In this document: piece by piece, positions 21,394 through 30,978 of the stretch | Numbering within the stretch: position 1 is the stretch's first letter | How the letters are laid out: each line of letters starts with the position of its first letter | Position numbers and translations under genes: made by a program | Origin: Hyaloraphidium curvatum | Taxonomy: Eukaryota; Monoblepharomycota; Hyaloraphidiomycetes; Hyaloraphidiales; Hyaloraphidiaceae | DNA: 64,000 nt | Direction of reading: 5' to 3' | Assembly (NCBI GenBank): GCA_025558095.1 | Contig: JAIVFI010000025.1 | Span: 434,001 to 498,000 of the forward strand | The notes under the pieces: generated by a model | Databases searched by the model: none | The model's input: only the letters and a program-made list of their open reading frames with translations | Told to the model about the DNA's origin: nothing

Positions 21394-21530
21394 CTAGAAA
21401 CTGCCTCGGGTCAACACAATTGTTTGGCCTGGCGCGACGGAGTGCTTGATGAGCGTGACGGTCGGATCTCGACGCCAAAGTTCTCGCGCATGTGGGTCGC
21501 ACAGTACGGATAGTGGGTCGGCCCCCCCAC

Positions 21531-23268
21531 ATGATAGAGATGGCCTCAAGGCCGACATCTCCACGTCCACCGGCGCGGGTTCTCGTGATAGGATGCGGGA
21601 ATCGCGGGACTGTCTACTCCTTCGCGACGCTCCAGTTCCCCGAGCTCGGAACCGTGCACGCGCTCGCAGATCCGAAACCTGCGCGTCTCGCCGCTCTGGC
21701 CAGGCGCTTTGCTGTGCCTCAAGAGAGACTGTTTGCCTCGCACGTGGATATGCTCGATGCTCTCGACTCCGGTCGCCTGCGAGGCGATGCAGCAGTCGTG
21801 GCTGTTCCCGACAGCCTCCACGCTACAGTTGTCGAACGGGTCAGCGGTCACGGCCTACATATCTTGTGCGAAAAGCCAATGGCTACATCTATTGAGGGTA
21901 CGAGTGCTCATTTTCGCTCTAGCTTGCGCGGTAATCCTGACCTTGGAACAGAGTGCGTCGCGATCTCGCGGAATTCCCTGCGGTCTGCAAAACTGTTCGG
22001 CATTGGGCACGTGCTGCGATACACGCAGGCGAACATGCAGCTGAAGGCCCTGCTTGATTCCGGAGTCATTGGCCCCCTCGTGGCTCTCACGCACATCGAG
22101 CCCGTCGGTTGGTTTCACTTTGCTCATTCCTGTACGTCCTGCTGCTGCTGCTGCTCCGCTTCTTTGCTGAACAAAGCCTGCGCGCTCGCCAGACGTCAGG
22201 GGCAACTGGAGGAGCGAGAAAGAGTCGAGCTTCACGCTCTTGACGAAGAGCTGTCATGATCTCGATGTCATCCACTGGTTCGTTGGCGACCACGACAACG
22301 CCGTCCTCCCGGACGGAAAGTCGCCATCCGTGACCTTGCGGAATCGCAAGGAGGGCAAACCAGCACAGCGGACCATAGCCAATCCCATGGAGCGGGTAGC
22401 TGCTTTCGGAGGCAGGAACCAGTTCCGGAAGGAACGTAAACCAAAGGATGCGGGTGATGCCCGCAGATGTTTGGATTGCGCCTACGAGCCGAATTGCCCT
22501 TACTCGGCGAAGCGTCTGTACCTGGATCCGCTGCTGGACTCGCTAGGCGTGCTCGACAGAGCGAGAGCCGACGTGCCTCGATATTCGCCGTTCACGACCC
22601 CGGTTCCGCGTTCTGCAGGTCACGTGGGGGACATAGAAGATACCCCAATCGCCGTCGGATGGCCCGTCGACATCGTGGTCGAGCCGCCTGTTACGGTGAG
22701 GAAGGTCAGACAGGCCCTTCGTGAAGGCCGATACGGGACCTGCATCTACGAATCGGACAATGACGTACCGGACAACTACGCGCTCTCGTTTTCATTCCGC
22801 TCTGGCCTTACGGGCACGTTCACACTCGTGTCCACTTCGATCTACGAGACGGGCCTGGACCGCCGCACTCGAATATGTGGTGCAAGAGGAGAGCTCGAGA
22901 CGGACGGCAAGACGGTCAAATGGACGGACTTCACCTCCAACTCAAGCCGCACTTTTGATCCCTACGCGGATGGCGTGGTGTCCGCAGAGCTGATACCTGA
23001 TACCCCACTTATTGCACCGCCGAAGGTTGACGCCGGTCCAGTCTTCTCAGGTGGTCATGGTGGCGGAGACCCCGCGCTAATGTATGGCTTCCTAAAGGCG
23101 ATCGCGCTGGACGATGCATCTATGCTGCGCAGCTCCGCCATCGAGGCCCTGGAGAGCCACATCTACGTCTTTGCAGCGGAAGAGAGCAGGAGGACCGGCA
23201 GGATTGTGGACGTGAACGAGTTTCGGCAGAGGGTCGGCGCGGCTCTAGAAGATGCTGCAAAGCTGTAA
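21531..23268 (+). CDS. Gfo/Idh/MocA-family NAD(P)-dependent oxidoreductase
   Basis: Three exons (21531-21897, 21952-22131, 22193-23268) give 540 residues. The Rossmann motif VLVIGCGNRGTVYS is followed by the EKP motif in HILCEKPMATS. After two splices come GIGHVLRYTQ and the catalytic-region CHDLDVIHWFVG. An insert with four cysteines (CLDCAYEPNCPYSAK) may bind a metal and is seen in some long members of this family. Enzymes of this family oxidise sugars or inositols; the substrate cannot be assigned. The second intron (22132-22192) contains a short CTG repeat. Start could be Met 21531 or 21540. Confidence 0.9.
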
Positions 23269-23296
23269 TCAAGATCCCAAAAGACAGACAATCACA

Positions 23297-25512
23297 TCAC
23301 TCCTGCACCGAGTCGTAAAGCCTTTTGAGAACAGGCAGGAAGCGCTCGCGGAGCTGCGGCCGCTTGTTCTTCATCGAAGGCGTTATGAGACCCTCTTCAG
23401 GGGTGAACGGATCGGGATGAAGGGCGATCGCCTGTCCCGGGATCAAGGTTTAGCTCAGCCGGCACCGTAAGCTCAAGCAAACCAACCTTTGGTATCTCGA
23501 ATCCAAGCAGCCCATTCTGCTTGCCAGTCTTGATCACCTCCTCCATCACCAGCTTCACGAGATCGGGGTCTGAGCACAACTCCTTCAGGCTGCCGCTCTT
23601 TTTCTTGTCCTTTGCCCAACCCGCAACACGTTCCGGATCCGGGACAAACACCGCGACCAGCCAGCGCTGGGCGAGCTCCCCGTACACGAAAGTTTGGGCG
23701 ATCCAAGGGGAGCGCAGGAGGACGGCCTCAATCTTTTCCGGCGCGACGTACTCTCCCTGCGACAGCTTGAAGACGTTCTGTGTCGCGGGTCAGCACATTT
23801 CCATTGATGGATGACGATGCTACCAACCTTGCTGCGATCAATGATCCTGAACGTTCCGTCCGGAAGCAGTTCGGCAACGTCCCCTGTCATCACGAATCCG
23901 TCGCCGTCGATGGTCTCGGCAGTCTTTCCCGGTTCTTTGTAGTAGCCCGCAAAGGCGTTCGGCCCGCGGCAGCAAATCTCCCCCCGCGGGTTGGGGCTGT
24001 CGCGCGATGTGTAGCCCAACTCCGGCACGTCCTTGAGGATCACGTCGACATAGTGAAGGGGAACGCCGACTGTGGACCCGAACGGGCCGTATGGGTTGTT
24101 GACGCCGGTCGATGTGATCACTGGGCAAGCACGTCAGCGACTCCAACCACGGAGAAGATCGTGAGATACCCACGACCGGTCGTTTCGGTCTGCCCGTAGA
24201 GCTCCGACACCTTGACGCCGAACACGACCCGTGCAAACTCAAGCACAGCTCCATCGATCGCCGCCGCCCCAATGAACCAGCACCGCACCCTGCCGCCGAT
24301 CAGCTGCTGGAATTTGTGGAAGGCGCCCCCAGGTCGATCGTGCTCCGAGTCGTTGGTCACGATTCCCTGCTCGAGCATCAATCGGCGCTTTGCCGTGTAG
24401 GCCGCGTCGAAGCGCGAACGGGCTTCGGGTCCCTCGGCGTCCACCATGGTCCGCACCTGCGCCACGAGCCGGTTGAGCACCCGCGGCACGAACCCGAAGA
24501 AGGTGGGCTTGCAGATCTGGACGTCGGAGAACATCTCGACCGCCCCATTGCTCCCAAACGCAATCGGTACGCCGCGGCTCATCCACGACCAGCTGCCCCA
24601 CCGGTCTCCAACGTGCGCAGAGGGCAGGTACGAGTAACTGATGTCCTTGGATGCTTCGGGGAAGAAGCCTAGGCTGGGTCCGTTGGCAGCGTTCACGATG
24701 TAGACGAAGTTGGCGTGGTTCAGAATCGACCCTTTGGGTTTTCCCGTCGTGCCCGAGGTGCTGATGATTGAGAACGGGGCCTTGGGATCCTTGGCCGGCT
24801 TGGGCGGGAGCACGTTGGCGGCGCCGGTTTGCAAGAACCTTTCGTACTCGTGGAACACGAGTCCCACGACCCGGCCCTCGGCGAGCTCGCTTTCGGGGGG
24901 CATCGGCCCGGCAATGACGAGGTGCTGCAGCGTGGGCACCTTGCCTTCCCGCTTGAGCCTGACCATCCGCCCCGTGTTGGCCGCGGAGCAGAAGACAACG
25001 CGGAGGTCGCAGAGGACGATGATGTGGCCGGCGAAATCATCGTCCGATGTCGTGTACAGAGGCGCCGAAACAAAGTCGTAGGCGACGCAGGCGACGTCCG
25101 TCGTGTACCAGGGACTTCCATTCGGGAGCATCAAACCAACCATCGAATCCAGGCTCCCAGACTTTAGGCCGCAGACGCGCTGAAGCGCAGTCCCCAGCGC
25201 GAGCGCCCTCCGGTGCACGTCGTCGTATGTCTCCCAGACGTAGGCCGAGCCGGAGCGCGTTCCAAAGCCGGCGCCCGTGGCCTTGCGAGCGAGCTCCACG
25301 CCTCCGAGCCAGATGTCCCACACGGTTTTGCTGGTGTCGACGTGCCATTCAGCGGCACCCTGAGGGGTGTCGAGATTGCGGATGAGCCCGGTCTGGCCGG
25401 GTTTCGTGGAAGGGGAGACGACGGATAGCTTCATCGCTGCACGCGCCCGGACGGCCGCCGTCTCGGCTGGCGAGTAGTCCGCGCCGTTTTCGATGCGCTC
25501 GAGCGATGCCAT
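23297..25512 (-). CDS. Long-chain fatty acyl-CoA ligase (ACSL type)
   Basis: Four exons (25512-24174, 24120-23828, 23777-23487, 23431-23297) give 685 residues, the usual ACSL length. Motifs in order: STSGTTGKPKGSILNHANFV, SYLPSAHVGDR, YGQTETTG, GEICCRGPNAFAGYYK, FVMTGDVAELLPDG, IIDRSKNVFKLSQGEYVAPEKIE (spliced) and the C-terminal lysine region TPSMKNKRPQLR. The splice after YGQTETTG uses a GTGGGT donor. No PTS1: the protein ends SVQE. It activates long-chain fatty acids with ATP and CoA, probably at the ER or lipid bodies, and could feed the DGAT2 encoded on the other strand. The 3' end lies 28 bp from the end of the convergent oxidoreductase gene. Confidence 0.93.
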
Positions 25513-26109
25513 GGCGGTGTGAAGCGACGCGATGCCGAGCTTTTGTGACCCCGGAGAGAGTTTGTCGCCCAAGCCGGCTCTCGAGTGGCGAAGTGGAAGT
25601 GGCAAAACACTGCGAAGGCCCGGACGACGTCCGCTGGACACTCAATTGAAATGCCAATTTGGAATTGTCGTTACTTTGCATGATGGCAGCGAGCAGGAGC
25701 GTCGATCTTCCCCCTAACAAGGAAACAAGGAGGCTGAGGCGCGTGATCTCGAAGGCACTCGGATGGAAGGAAGGGGAGCCGGGGGGCAACCAAACAGAAC
25801 CAGTGAGTGCCTTTGCTCGGTGACGGCTCTTGGCTGCTGCCCACGGCGACCGGGTCTGGCAAAGGACGTCGGGCGCGATCGGTTGGCCGACGAACATGGT
25901 CCCACCGAGATGCATCGGATTCCCACGAAAACCTGGCAACAAAGGCGTCCTGCTCCCAGCCTTTTGTATCGACCATCACATTCTGCGAAATGGAGACGGC
26001 TCGGTGTTTGCAAGGGAAACGTGAGTCCCCGAAATCCCGAGATTGGCTGAAGATAGAGACAATCGAACGTTCCCGAATGGCGCCAGGCAACAGGTGCAAA
26101 CCGGGGAAG
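25513..26109 (+). other. Intergenic region, no gene recognised
   Basis: Divergent upstream region between the acyl-CoA ligase and the first RING-CH gene. The frame of the RING-CH gene is open back to 25807, but its translation is basic and unlike the family. I see no RNA gene, repeat or convincing TATA box. Confidence 0.5.
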
Positions 26110-26856
26110 ATGGCCACCGAAACGTCCTCTCTCGTACAAGGAGCAGTGGCCGCCATTGAGCCCGAGTGCCGGATCTGCCAGGAGGCCGAGCTAGACGGGG
26201 ACCCGCTCGTGACTCCCTGCCGCTGCCGCGGGTCGGCCGCGCACGTGCACCGCAGCTGCATCCTGCGATGGCGCACCGCCGGCTACGGCGTCCTGCAGCG
26301 CTGCGAGATATGCGCAGCCTCGTTCGACGACAGCGCGGCGGTGCCTCCTGGACACGAAGCGCGCCCCGCAGCCGCCAAAGGAGCATATGCGGGGGGCTGC
26401 CCGCCGGCGGGCTTCCGCTCGCCCGTCATTACGACGCTCACCACAACCGCCGTCGTCGGCTGCTGCTCGTACACCGCATTCCACTTCTTCCGCGCCGGTC
26501 TCGGACACTTTGTCGCGGCAGGCGCCTCCCGGGACTTCCTGGCCATTGCATTCGTGCTGCTCACCGCCCATGCCACCGGTTCTGCTGTTCTCGCGCAGCT
26601 GTTCTTTTTGTACGTTCGGGGGCCGGCCGATAGGCCCTCGGCCGGCAGCTTCCAGGTGCCGTTGCTCCCGCGGCTCTTTGCCACCGCAGCGCACCTGTTC
26701 AGGAACCCGAAGGAGCTCATGGGCCTGGGGTTATATTTCTTTGGAGCGCCGTACATCTACCTGCTGGCCGCCGTCGTCCACCCGGCAGCCGATTCGGCGC
26801 TCCGACGGGTCGAGGACGCGTGGGGGAACCTGCTCGCCGTCAGGCGTGTTGTTTGA
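26110..26856 (+). CDS. RING-CH (RINGv) membrane protein 1, MARCH-like
   Basis: 248 residues, intronless. The N-terminal RINGv domain has C-x2-C (CRIC), C-x-C (CRC), H-x2-C (HRSC), the conserved Trp in ILRW and C-x2-C (CEIC): the C4HC3 order of MARCH-type E3 ubiquitin ligases. Three or four hydrophobic segments follow (ITTLTTTAVVGCCSYTAF, FLAIAFVLLTAHATG, LGLYFFGAPYIYLLAAVV). It would transfer ubiquitin to membrane proteins, but partners are unknown. First of three tandem paralogues. An alternative Met lies at 26077; I chose 26110 because the paralogues start only 9-10 residues before the first cysteine. Confidence 0.87.
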   Translation: MATETSSLVQGAVAAIEPECRICQEAELDGDPLVTPCRCRGSAAHVHRSCILRWRTAGYGVLQRCEICAASFDDSAAVPPGHEARPAAAKGAYAGGCPPAGFRSPVITTLTTTAVVGCCSYTAFHFFRAGLGHFVAAGASRDFLAIAFVLLTAHATGSAVLAQLFFLYVRGPADRPSAGSFQVPLLPRLFATAAHLFRNPKELMGLGLYFFGAPYIYLLAAVVHPAADSALRRVEDAWGNLLAVRRVV

Positions 26857-27233
26857 AGCGGACCAAAGTCATGGATAGACTGAGTTGAGGGGGAATGTAT
26901 TTGGGGCTCCTGTGTCTGACGGTGCGCGTGGAGGAGGGATAACCACTGCTTCGAACATAACAACAGCGGATGGGGCGGGGAGGAGACGGAAGGCCAGGCA
27001 CTGAAAAGAGCTGTACTGCATCCTGTACACATCCGACTCAAATTTCCAGCTTGTTTCGTTCGCTGCGATTGTTTCCGTTCGGAACTGTCCGCGATTCCAT
27101 GCGGGGTTCGGCGAGATGGCTGAACATTCCATCGAAGGCCAGGAGGGAGACCCATAAAGGGCGCCCTTCCCCGCGCTCAGGCATACAATCGTCGACGAAT
27201 CGCCCCGAGTACTTCCGCTCTTGACCTAGAACC
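26857..27233 (+). other. Spacer between RING-CH genes 1 and 2
   Basis: Non-coding as far as I can see. It holds the 3' flank of gene 1 and the upstream region of gene 2, including the shared element at 27175-27190. Confidence 0.5.
27175..27190 (+). promoter_or_regulatory. Shared upstream element of RING-CH gene 2
   Basis: GCTCAGGCATACAATC lies 59 bp before the ATG at 27234. The almost identical GCTCAGGCATATAATC lies 60 bp before the ATG of gene 3. In gene 3 the A/T core reads TATAAT, so this is probably the core promoter (TATA-like) of the duplicated genes. Confidence 0.5.
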
Positions 27234-27971
27234 ATGCCGCTCGCCCGACCGGACGCCGAGTGCCGCATCTGCCGCGAGCCCGAGCTCGACGGCGACCCGC
27301 TCGTCACACCGTGCCTCTGTCGGGGTTCGGTCGCCCATGTGCACAAGAGCTGCATCGTCAGGTGGCGCACCACGGGCTACAGTATTCTGCGGCGCTGCGA
27401 GATGTGCGCCAAGACCTTCGGCCCCGCCGCCGCGGTGCCGGCCAAACCGGACCCGCGCCCGGAGGCCCAGAGCGCCCGCGCCGCGCGGCCCGCGCCCGAG
27501 CGCGAACTCTCCGCCCGCGAACGCTTTGCCGTCGGCATTCTCCTGCTCTCCTGCGGCGCGGCCGCCGCCTTCCACCTCTTCCGCGCCGCGCTCGCCTTAC
27601 TGCTCGGCGGGACGCCCTCCGACGGCCTGGCGGTCGCGTGCGTGCTCCTTGCCGCCCACGCAACAGGATCGGCTTTTTTCGGGGGACAATTCCTCAAGCT
27701 CGCCCGGTCTTCAGGCGGCAGCTCGACCCCGGCCGAACCACTGGCCAAGCAGCTGCGATCGGCCGCCGCGCACATTCGCGCCAACCCCGTGGACCTGTCG
27801 GCCATGGCGCTGTACGCTCTCGTAGGGCCGTACCTGTACCTTGTCCTCGGCGTGGCCAACCCGGCCGCGGAGATGATGCTGCGGCGTGCAGAGCGGGCGT
27901 GGGGCATGCTGCGGGATGCCAGAGCAGCCGCGTGGCCGGGCGAGAGGGTCGCGGGCCAAGATACACTGTAG
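27234..27971 (+). CDS. RING-CH (RINGv) membrane protein 2, MARCH-like
   Basis: 245 residues, intronless. RINGv residues: CRIC, CLC, HKSC, IVRW, CEMC, all present. The segment after the RING, CAKTFGPAAAV, is identical in paralogue 3, so genes 2 and 3 are the closest pair. A Pro/Arg/Glu-rich linker precedes hydrophobic segments FAVGILLLSCGAAAAFHLF, LAVACVLLAAHATGSAFF and MALYALVGPYLYLVLGVA. The HATGS motif in TM2 is shared with gene 1. It has the same predicted role as its neighbours, membrane-bound E3 ligase. Confidence 0.88.
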   Translation: MPLARPDAECRICREPELDGDPLVTPCLCRGSVAHVHKSCIVRWRTTGYSILRRCEMCAKTFGPAAAVPAKPDPRPEAQSARAARPAPERELSARERFAVGILLLSCGAAAAFHLFRAALALLLGGTPSDGLAVACVLLAAHATGSAFFGGQFLKLARSSGGSSTPAEPLAKQLRSAAAHIRANPVDLSAMALYALVGPYLYLVLGVANPAAEMMLRRAERAWGMLRDARAAAWPGERVAGQDTL

Positions 27972-28458
27972 AACAGTGATGCGAAGATGCAGTTTATCCT
28001 GTTCTAGCCGCAGCTGTGCCCGTTGCGCTTGATGAACTCTAGTGCCCGAGAGTTTTGCACACCCACTTGCCAAGTCGCCACTGATGGGATCGGGACGAGC
28101 ATCCTCAGCGGGACGTGACCGTAGGAAGTTATCAGCGGACGATGACCGTCGATGATGGCGGTTCGGCGTCAGCGCGTGCCCAATCCATTCCAGCCAATCC
28201 GAGCCCCGATTCAGCGCTACTGATTCCACGTCGATTCCCGCGGCCAACGCAAGAACGGAGGAGCGTCCACCTATTCGGAACCTGCTTTCTATTGCCTTTC
28301 CTCGAAAGCAACGTGGGTCGAACCGCCTGGCTGACCGTATTCCATCGAAGGGCTGGTGCCAAGAAGAGACTATCACGAGCTTTCCGAGTTTCCGCGGAGC
28401 TCAGGCATATAATCCTCGCCCACGACCCGCAGCGCCATTCCACAACAGTGCTACACCA
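27972..28458 (+). other. Spacer between RING-CH genes 2 and 3
   Basis: No coding region supported. It contains the 3' flank of gene 2 and the upstream region of gene 3 with the element at 28399-28414. Confidence 0.5.
28399..28414 (+). promoter_or_regulatory. Shared upstream element (TATA-like) of RING-CH gene 3
   Basis: GCTCAGGCATATAATC, with TATAAT at 28408-28413, sits 60 bp before the ATG at 28459. It matches the element of gene 2 at 15 of 16 positions and at nearly the same distance. Confidence 0.5.
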
Positions 28459-29142
28459 ATGTCTTTCTCTTTCCGCGTACCCGAGTGCCGTATCTGCCGC
28501 GAGCCGGAGCTCGATGAGGACCCGCTCGTCACGCCGTGCCTGTGCCGCGGGTCTGTCGGACACGTACACAAGAGCTGCATCGTGCGGTGGCGCACCACCG
28601 GCTACAGCGTGCTGCGGCGCTGCGAGATGTGCGCCAAGACCTTCGGGCCCGCCGCGGCCGTGCCGCAGCCCGAGAAGGACGATGCTTGCCTGCGGGAGGG
28701 ACCCGAGCGCTCGGGCTCGCCGCTCGTCGCTGCCCTCCTCGCCGTTGGCCTTTTCGCCGGATGCGCTTTCGCCGGCCTCCGGTTCTTTCACGGCGCGCTG
28801 AGCTTTGTGCTCGCTGCCCCGCCGCCGAAGGGCATGGCCACGGCGCTCGTGCTTTTCGTCGCCCACGCCGCGGGCTCCGTCGTGCTCGCGAAGCAAGTCA
28901 AGTCGATGATGCGGTCTTCGGGCGGCAGCGTCGCCTCGGCCGGCGAGCCGCTGTCTTCACGGCTCCGGACGACCGCCGCGCATTTCCTCGGCCACCCGCG
29001 GGACCTCGCAGTCGCGACTGCGTACGTTTCCATCGCGCCGTACATGTATGCCCTCGTCGGCATTGCGTACCCGGCGGCGGATGCGCTTGTGCGGCGGGCG
29101 CAGATGGCTTGGTGGGAGCTCCGTCATCCTAAGTTCTTTTGA
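28459..29142 (+). CDS. RING-CH (RINGv) membrane protein 3, MARCH-like
   Basis: 227 residues, intronless. RINGv order CRIC, CLC, HKSC, IVRW, CEMC is complete. Hydrophobic segments LVAALLAVGLFAGCAFAGL, ATALVLFVAHAAGSVVLA and VATAYVSIAPYMYALVGIAYP follow. The PYMYAL/PYLYLV/PYIYLL motif in the last segment and the AHA-GS motif in the second are shared by all three paralogues. The linker after the RING is short and acidic, unlike that of gene 2. Confidence 0.88.
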   Translation: MSFSFRVPECRICREPELDEDPLVTPCLCRGSVGHVHKSCIVRWRTTGYSVLRRCEMCAKTFGPAAAVPQPEKDDACLREGPERSGSPLVAALLAVGLFAGCAFAGLRFFHGALSFVLAAPPPKGMATALVLFVAHAAGSVVLAKQVKSMMRSSGGSVASAGEPLSSRLRTTAAHFLGHPRDLAVATAYVSIAPYMYALVGIAYPAADALVRRAQMAWWELRHPKFF

Positions 29143-29590
29143 GGGGGAAAGCTGCGAACACGGATGCCTCTATAGATGGGAAATGGTGTAACTGACTCGG
29201 CGCAAACACAACTGCATTCATGCTTCTCTGAGCGAAAGCGACCATTTGCGCCTTGAGGACGGAAAGCGATGTTATCAGTTCACTACTGCGCCTTGAGGAC
29301 GGAAAGCGATGGTATCAGTTCACTACTGCGCAAGAGGAACAACCCAAAAGTGCCACCGAAATCAGCAGAGAAGCGGATGGACATGTTTCTCTTTGTTCCG
29401 CCGTCGTTTCGGTGCTCGGACTCGGAGCTTGAAAGCCCGATTGCCACAGAGCTCAGTGAACGATTCGGCCGGGTCGTCCCTTGCCACCGTCTCCCGGTCC
29501 TCTCTCGGCTCCTCCGGCACGAATCGTTCACGAGCCGGCTCGTTCGGCACGCCGAGGAACTCAGCATTTAACAAGGTCGCAAGTCCCGCG
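29143..29590 (+). other. Intergenic region with a 40-bp tandem repeat
   Basis: This is the region between RING-CH gene 3 and the DUF1254 gene. The only structure I see is the direct repeat at 29247-29331. Confidence 0.55.
29247..29331 (+). repeat. Direct tandem repeat, 40-bp unit, 2.1 copies
   Basis: Unit 1 is 29247-29286 and unit 2 is 29287-29326. They differ at one base (GATGTTATC versus GATGGTATC), and the first 5 bases (TGCGC) start a third copy. It lies about 260 bp before the ATG of the DUF1254 gene, so it could affect transcription or be a replication-slippage scar. Confidence 0.9.
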
Positions 29591-30922
29591 ATGGACGCCG
29601 CCTCGCTCCGCGACCTCGCCCGCGATGCCTTCACCTTCTTCTACCCTCTCGTGCTCATGGACATTTCCCGCGCCCAAATGACCGAAACCGGCCCCGGCCC
29701 GGTCCGGGCGCCGGCCAACGCCTTCGCGCACAACCCCTCGTTCCCAAAGGGCGGGTTCAAGGGGGTTGTCAGGCCCAACTTTGACACCTACTACACCATC
29801 GCGTGGCTCGACCTCCGCGCCGGCCCCGTCGTGCTGTCGACGCCCGCCGCGCCCGACGGGCCTTACTACATCCTGCAGGCGCTGGACCTGTGGACCGACG
29901 TGTTCGCGTCCATCACGCCGCGCAACACGGGCCGCGAGGCCGGGCACTACGCGTTCGCGGGGCCCGGGTGGAAGGGCGCCCTCCCCGATGGAGTGGTCCG
30001 CGTGGACGCGCCGACGAACGTCTGCTGGATCCTGGGGCGCACCGCGGCCTCGGGCCCAGAAGACGCGCGGGCGAGGGCGATACAGAAGGGTTACCGCGCG
30101 GTGCCGCTGGCCCACTGGCCGGGTGAGGCGCCCCCCGTGCAGCACCTCAAGAACCCCAAGGTGGATTTCAGGACGCCGCCGCCCAAGCAGGTCGACCGGA
30201 TGCCCGCGCGGGCCTTCTTCGCGCTCGCGGCCAAGCTGCTGGTGGACAACCCGCCGCACCACGTGGACTGGCCGATCCTGCAGCGGCTCCGCCGCGCCGG
30301 GTGGCAGCAAGGGGCCGGATTCCCCTCCTTCCCGGACGCGCTCGAGTCCGCGCTCGAATCAGGAGTCGGCGACGCCCGCCGCTCCATTGCGGCGGCGATG
30401 GAGCGCGCCGGCACCCTGGCCAACGGTTGGCGCACCTCAATGGACCTTGGCACCTACGGGGCGGACTATCTCAAGCGCGCCGCGACGGCGCTGTTCGGGA
30501 TCGGCGCCAACGTGCCCGAAGATGCGCTCTACCCGGCGCTGTGGACTGACGCCGACGGGCTACCGCTCGAGGGGAAGGAGGCCTACGTGGTCCGGTTCGA
30601 AAGGGGCAAGCTGCCGCCGGCGGGGACGAGGGCGTTCTGGAGCCTCACGCTGTACGACGCCGAGGGGTACCCCGTGGCCAACAGGCTCAACAGGTACGCG
30701 CTGGGGGATCGGGATTCGCTGGTCCTCGGGGCGGACGGGTCGCTCGAGATAATCGCGGGAGGGCCCGAGCCGACCGACCCGCGCCGCCTGGCGAACTGGC
30801 TGCCGGCGGGGGAGGGCAGGTTTACGATGATGCTGCGGGTGTATGAGCCGCGGGCAGAGATGCGGGAGGGGACTTGGCTGCCGCCTCCCGTGAGGAAGGT
30901 GGGCAGTGCGAGCAAGCTTTGA
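29591..30922 (+). CDS. DUF1254/DUF1214 domain protein ending in SKL
   Basis: 443 residues, intronless. An N-terminal DUF1254 region (YPLVLMDISRAQMT, PNFDTYYTIAWLDLRAGPVVLSTP read in pieces) is followed by a C-terminal DUF1214 region (RAFWSLTLYDAEGYPV, NRYALGDRD, and a final NWLPAGEGRFTMMLRVYEP). This two-domain family is common in bacteria, and its biochemical role is not established. The protein ends GSASKL, a canonical type 1 peroxisomal targeting signal, which implies work in the peroxisome. I chose the Met at 29591 because the conserved domain begins within 15 residues of it; the frame is open back to 29309. Confidence 0.88.
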   Translation: MDAASLRDLARDAFTFFYPLVLMDISRAQMTETGPGPVRAPANAFAHNPSFPKGGFKGVVRPNFDTYYTIAWLDLRAGPVVLSTPAAPDGPYYILQALDLWTDVFASITPRNTGREAGHYAFAGPGWKGALPDGVVRVDAPTNVCWILGRTAASGPEDARARAIQKGYRAVPLAHWPGEAPPVQHLKNPKVDFRTPPPKQVDRMPARAFFALAAKLLVDNPPHHVDWPILQRLRRAGWQQGAGFPSFPDALESALESGVGDARRSIAAAMERAGTLANGWRTSMDLGTYGADYLKRAATALFGIGANVPEDALYPALWTDADGLPLEGKEAYVVRFERGKLPPAGTRAFWSLTLYDAEGYPVANRLNRYALGDRDSLVLGADGSLEIIAGGPEPTDPRRLANWLPAGEGRFTMMLRVYEPRAEMREGTWLPPPVRKVGSASKL

Positions 30923-30978
30923 GGTTGCGGGGGCCAAGAGTGGTGTGCACATGAATTGGTATCAGACAGATCGCTCGG

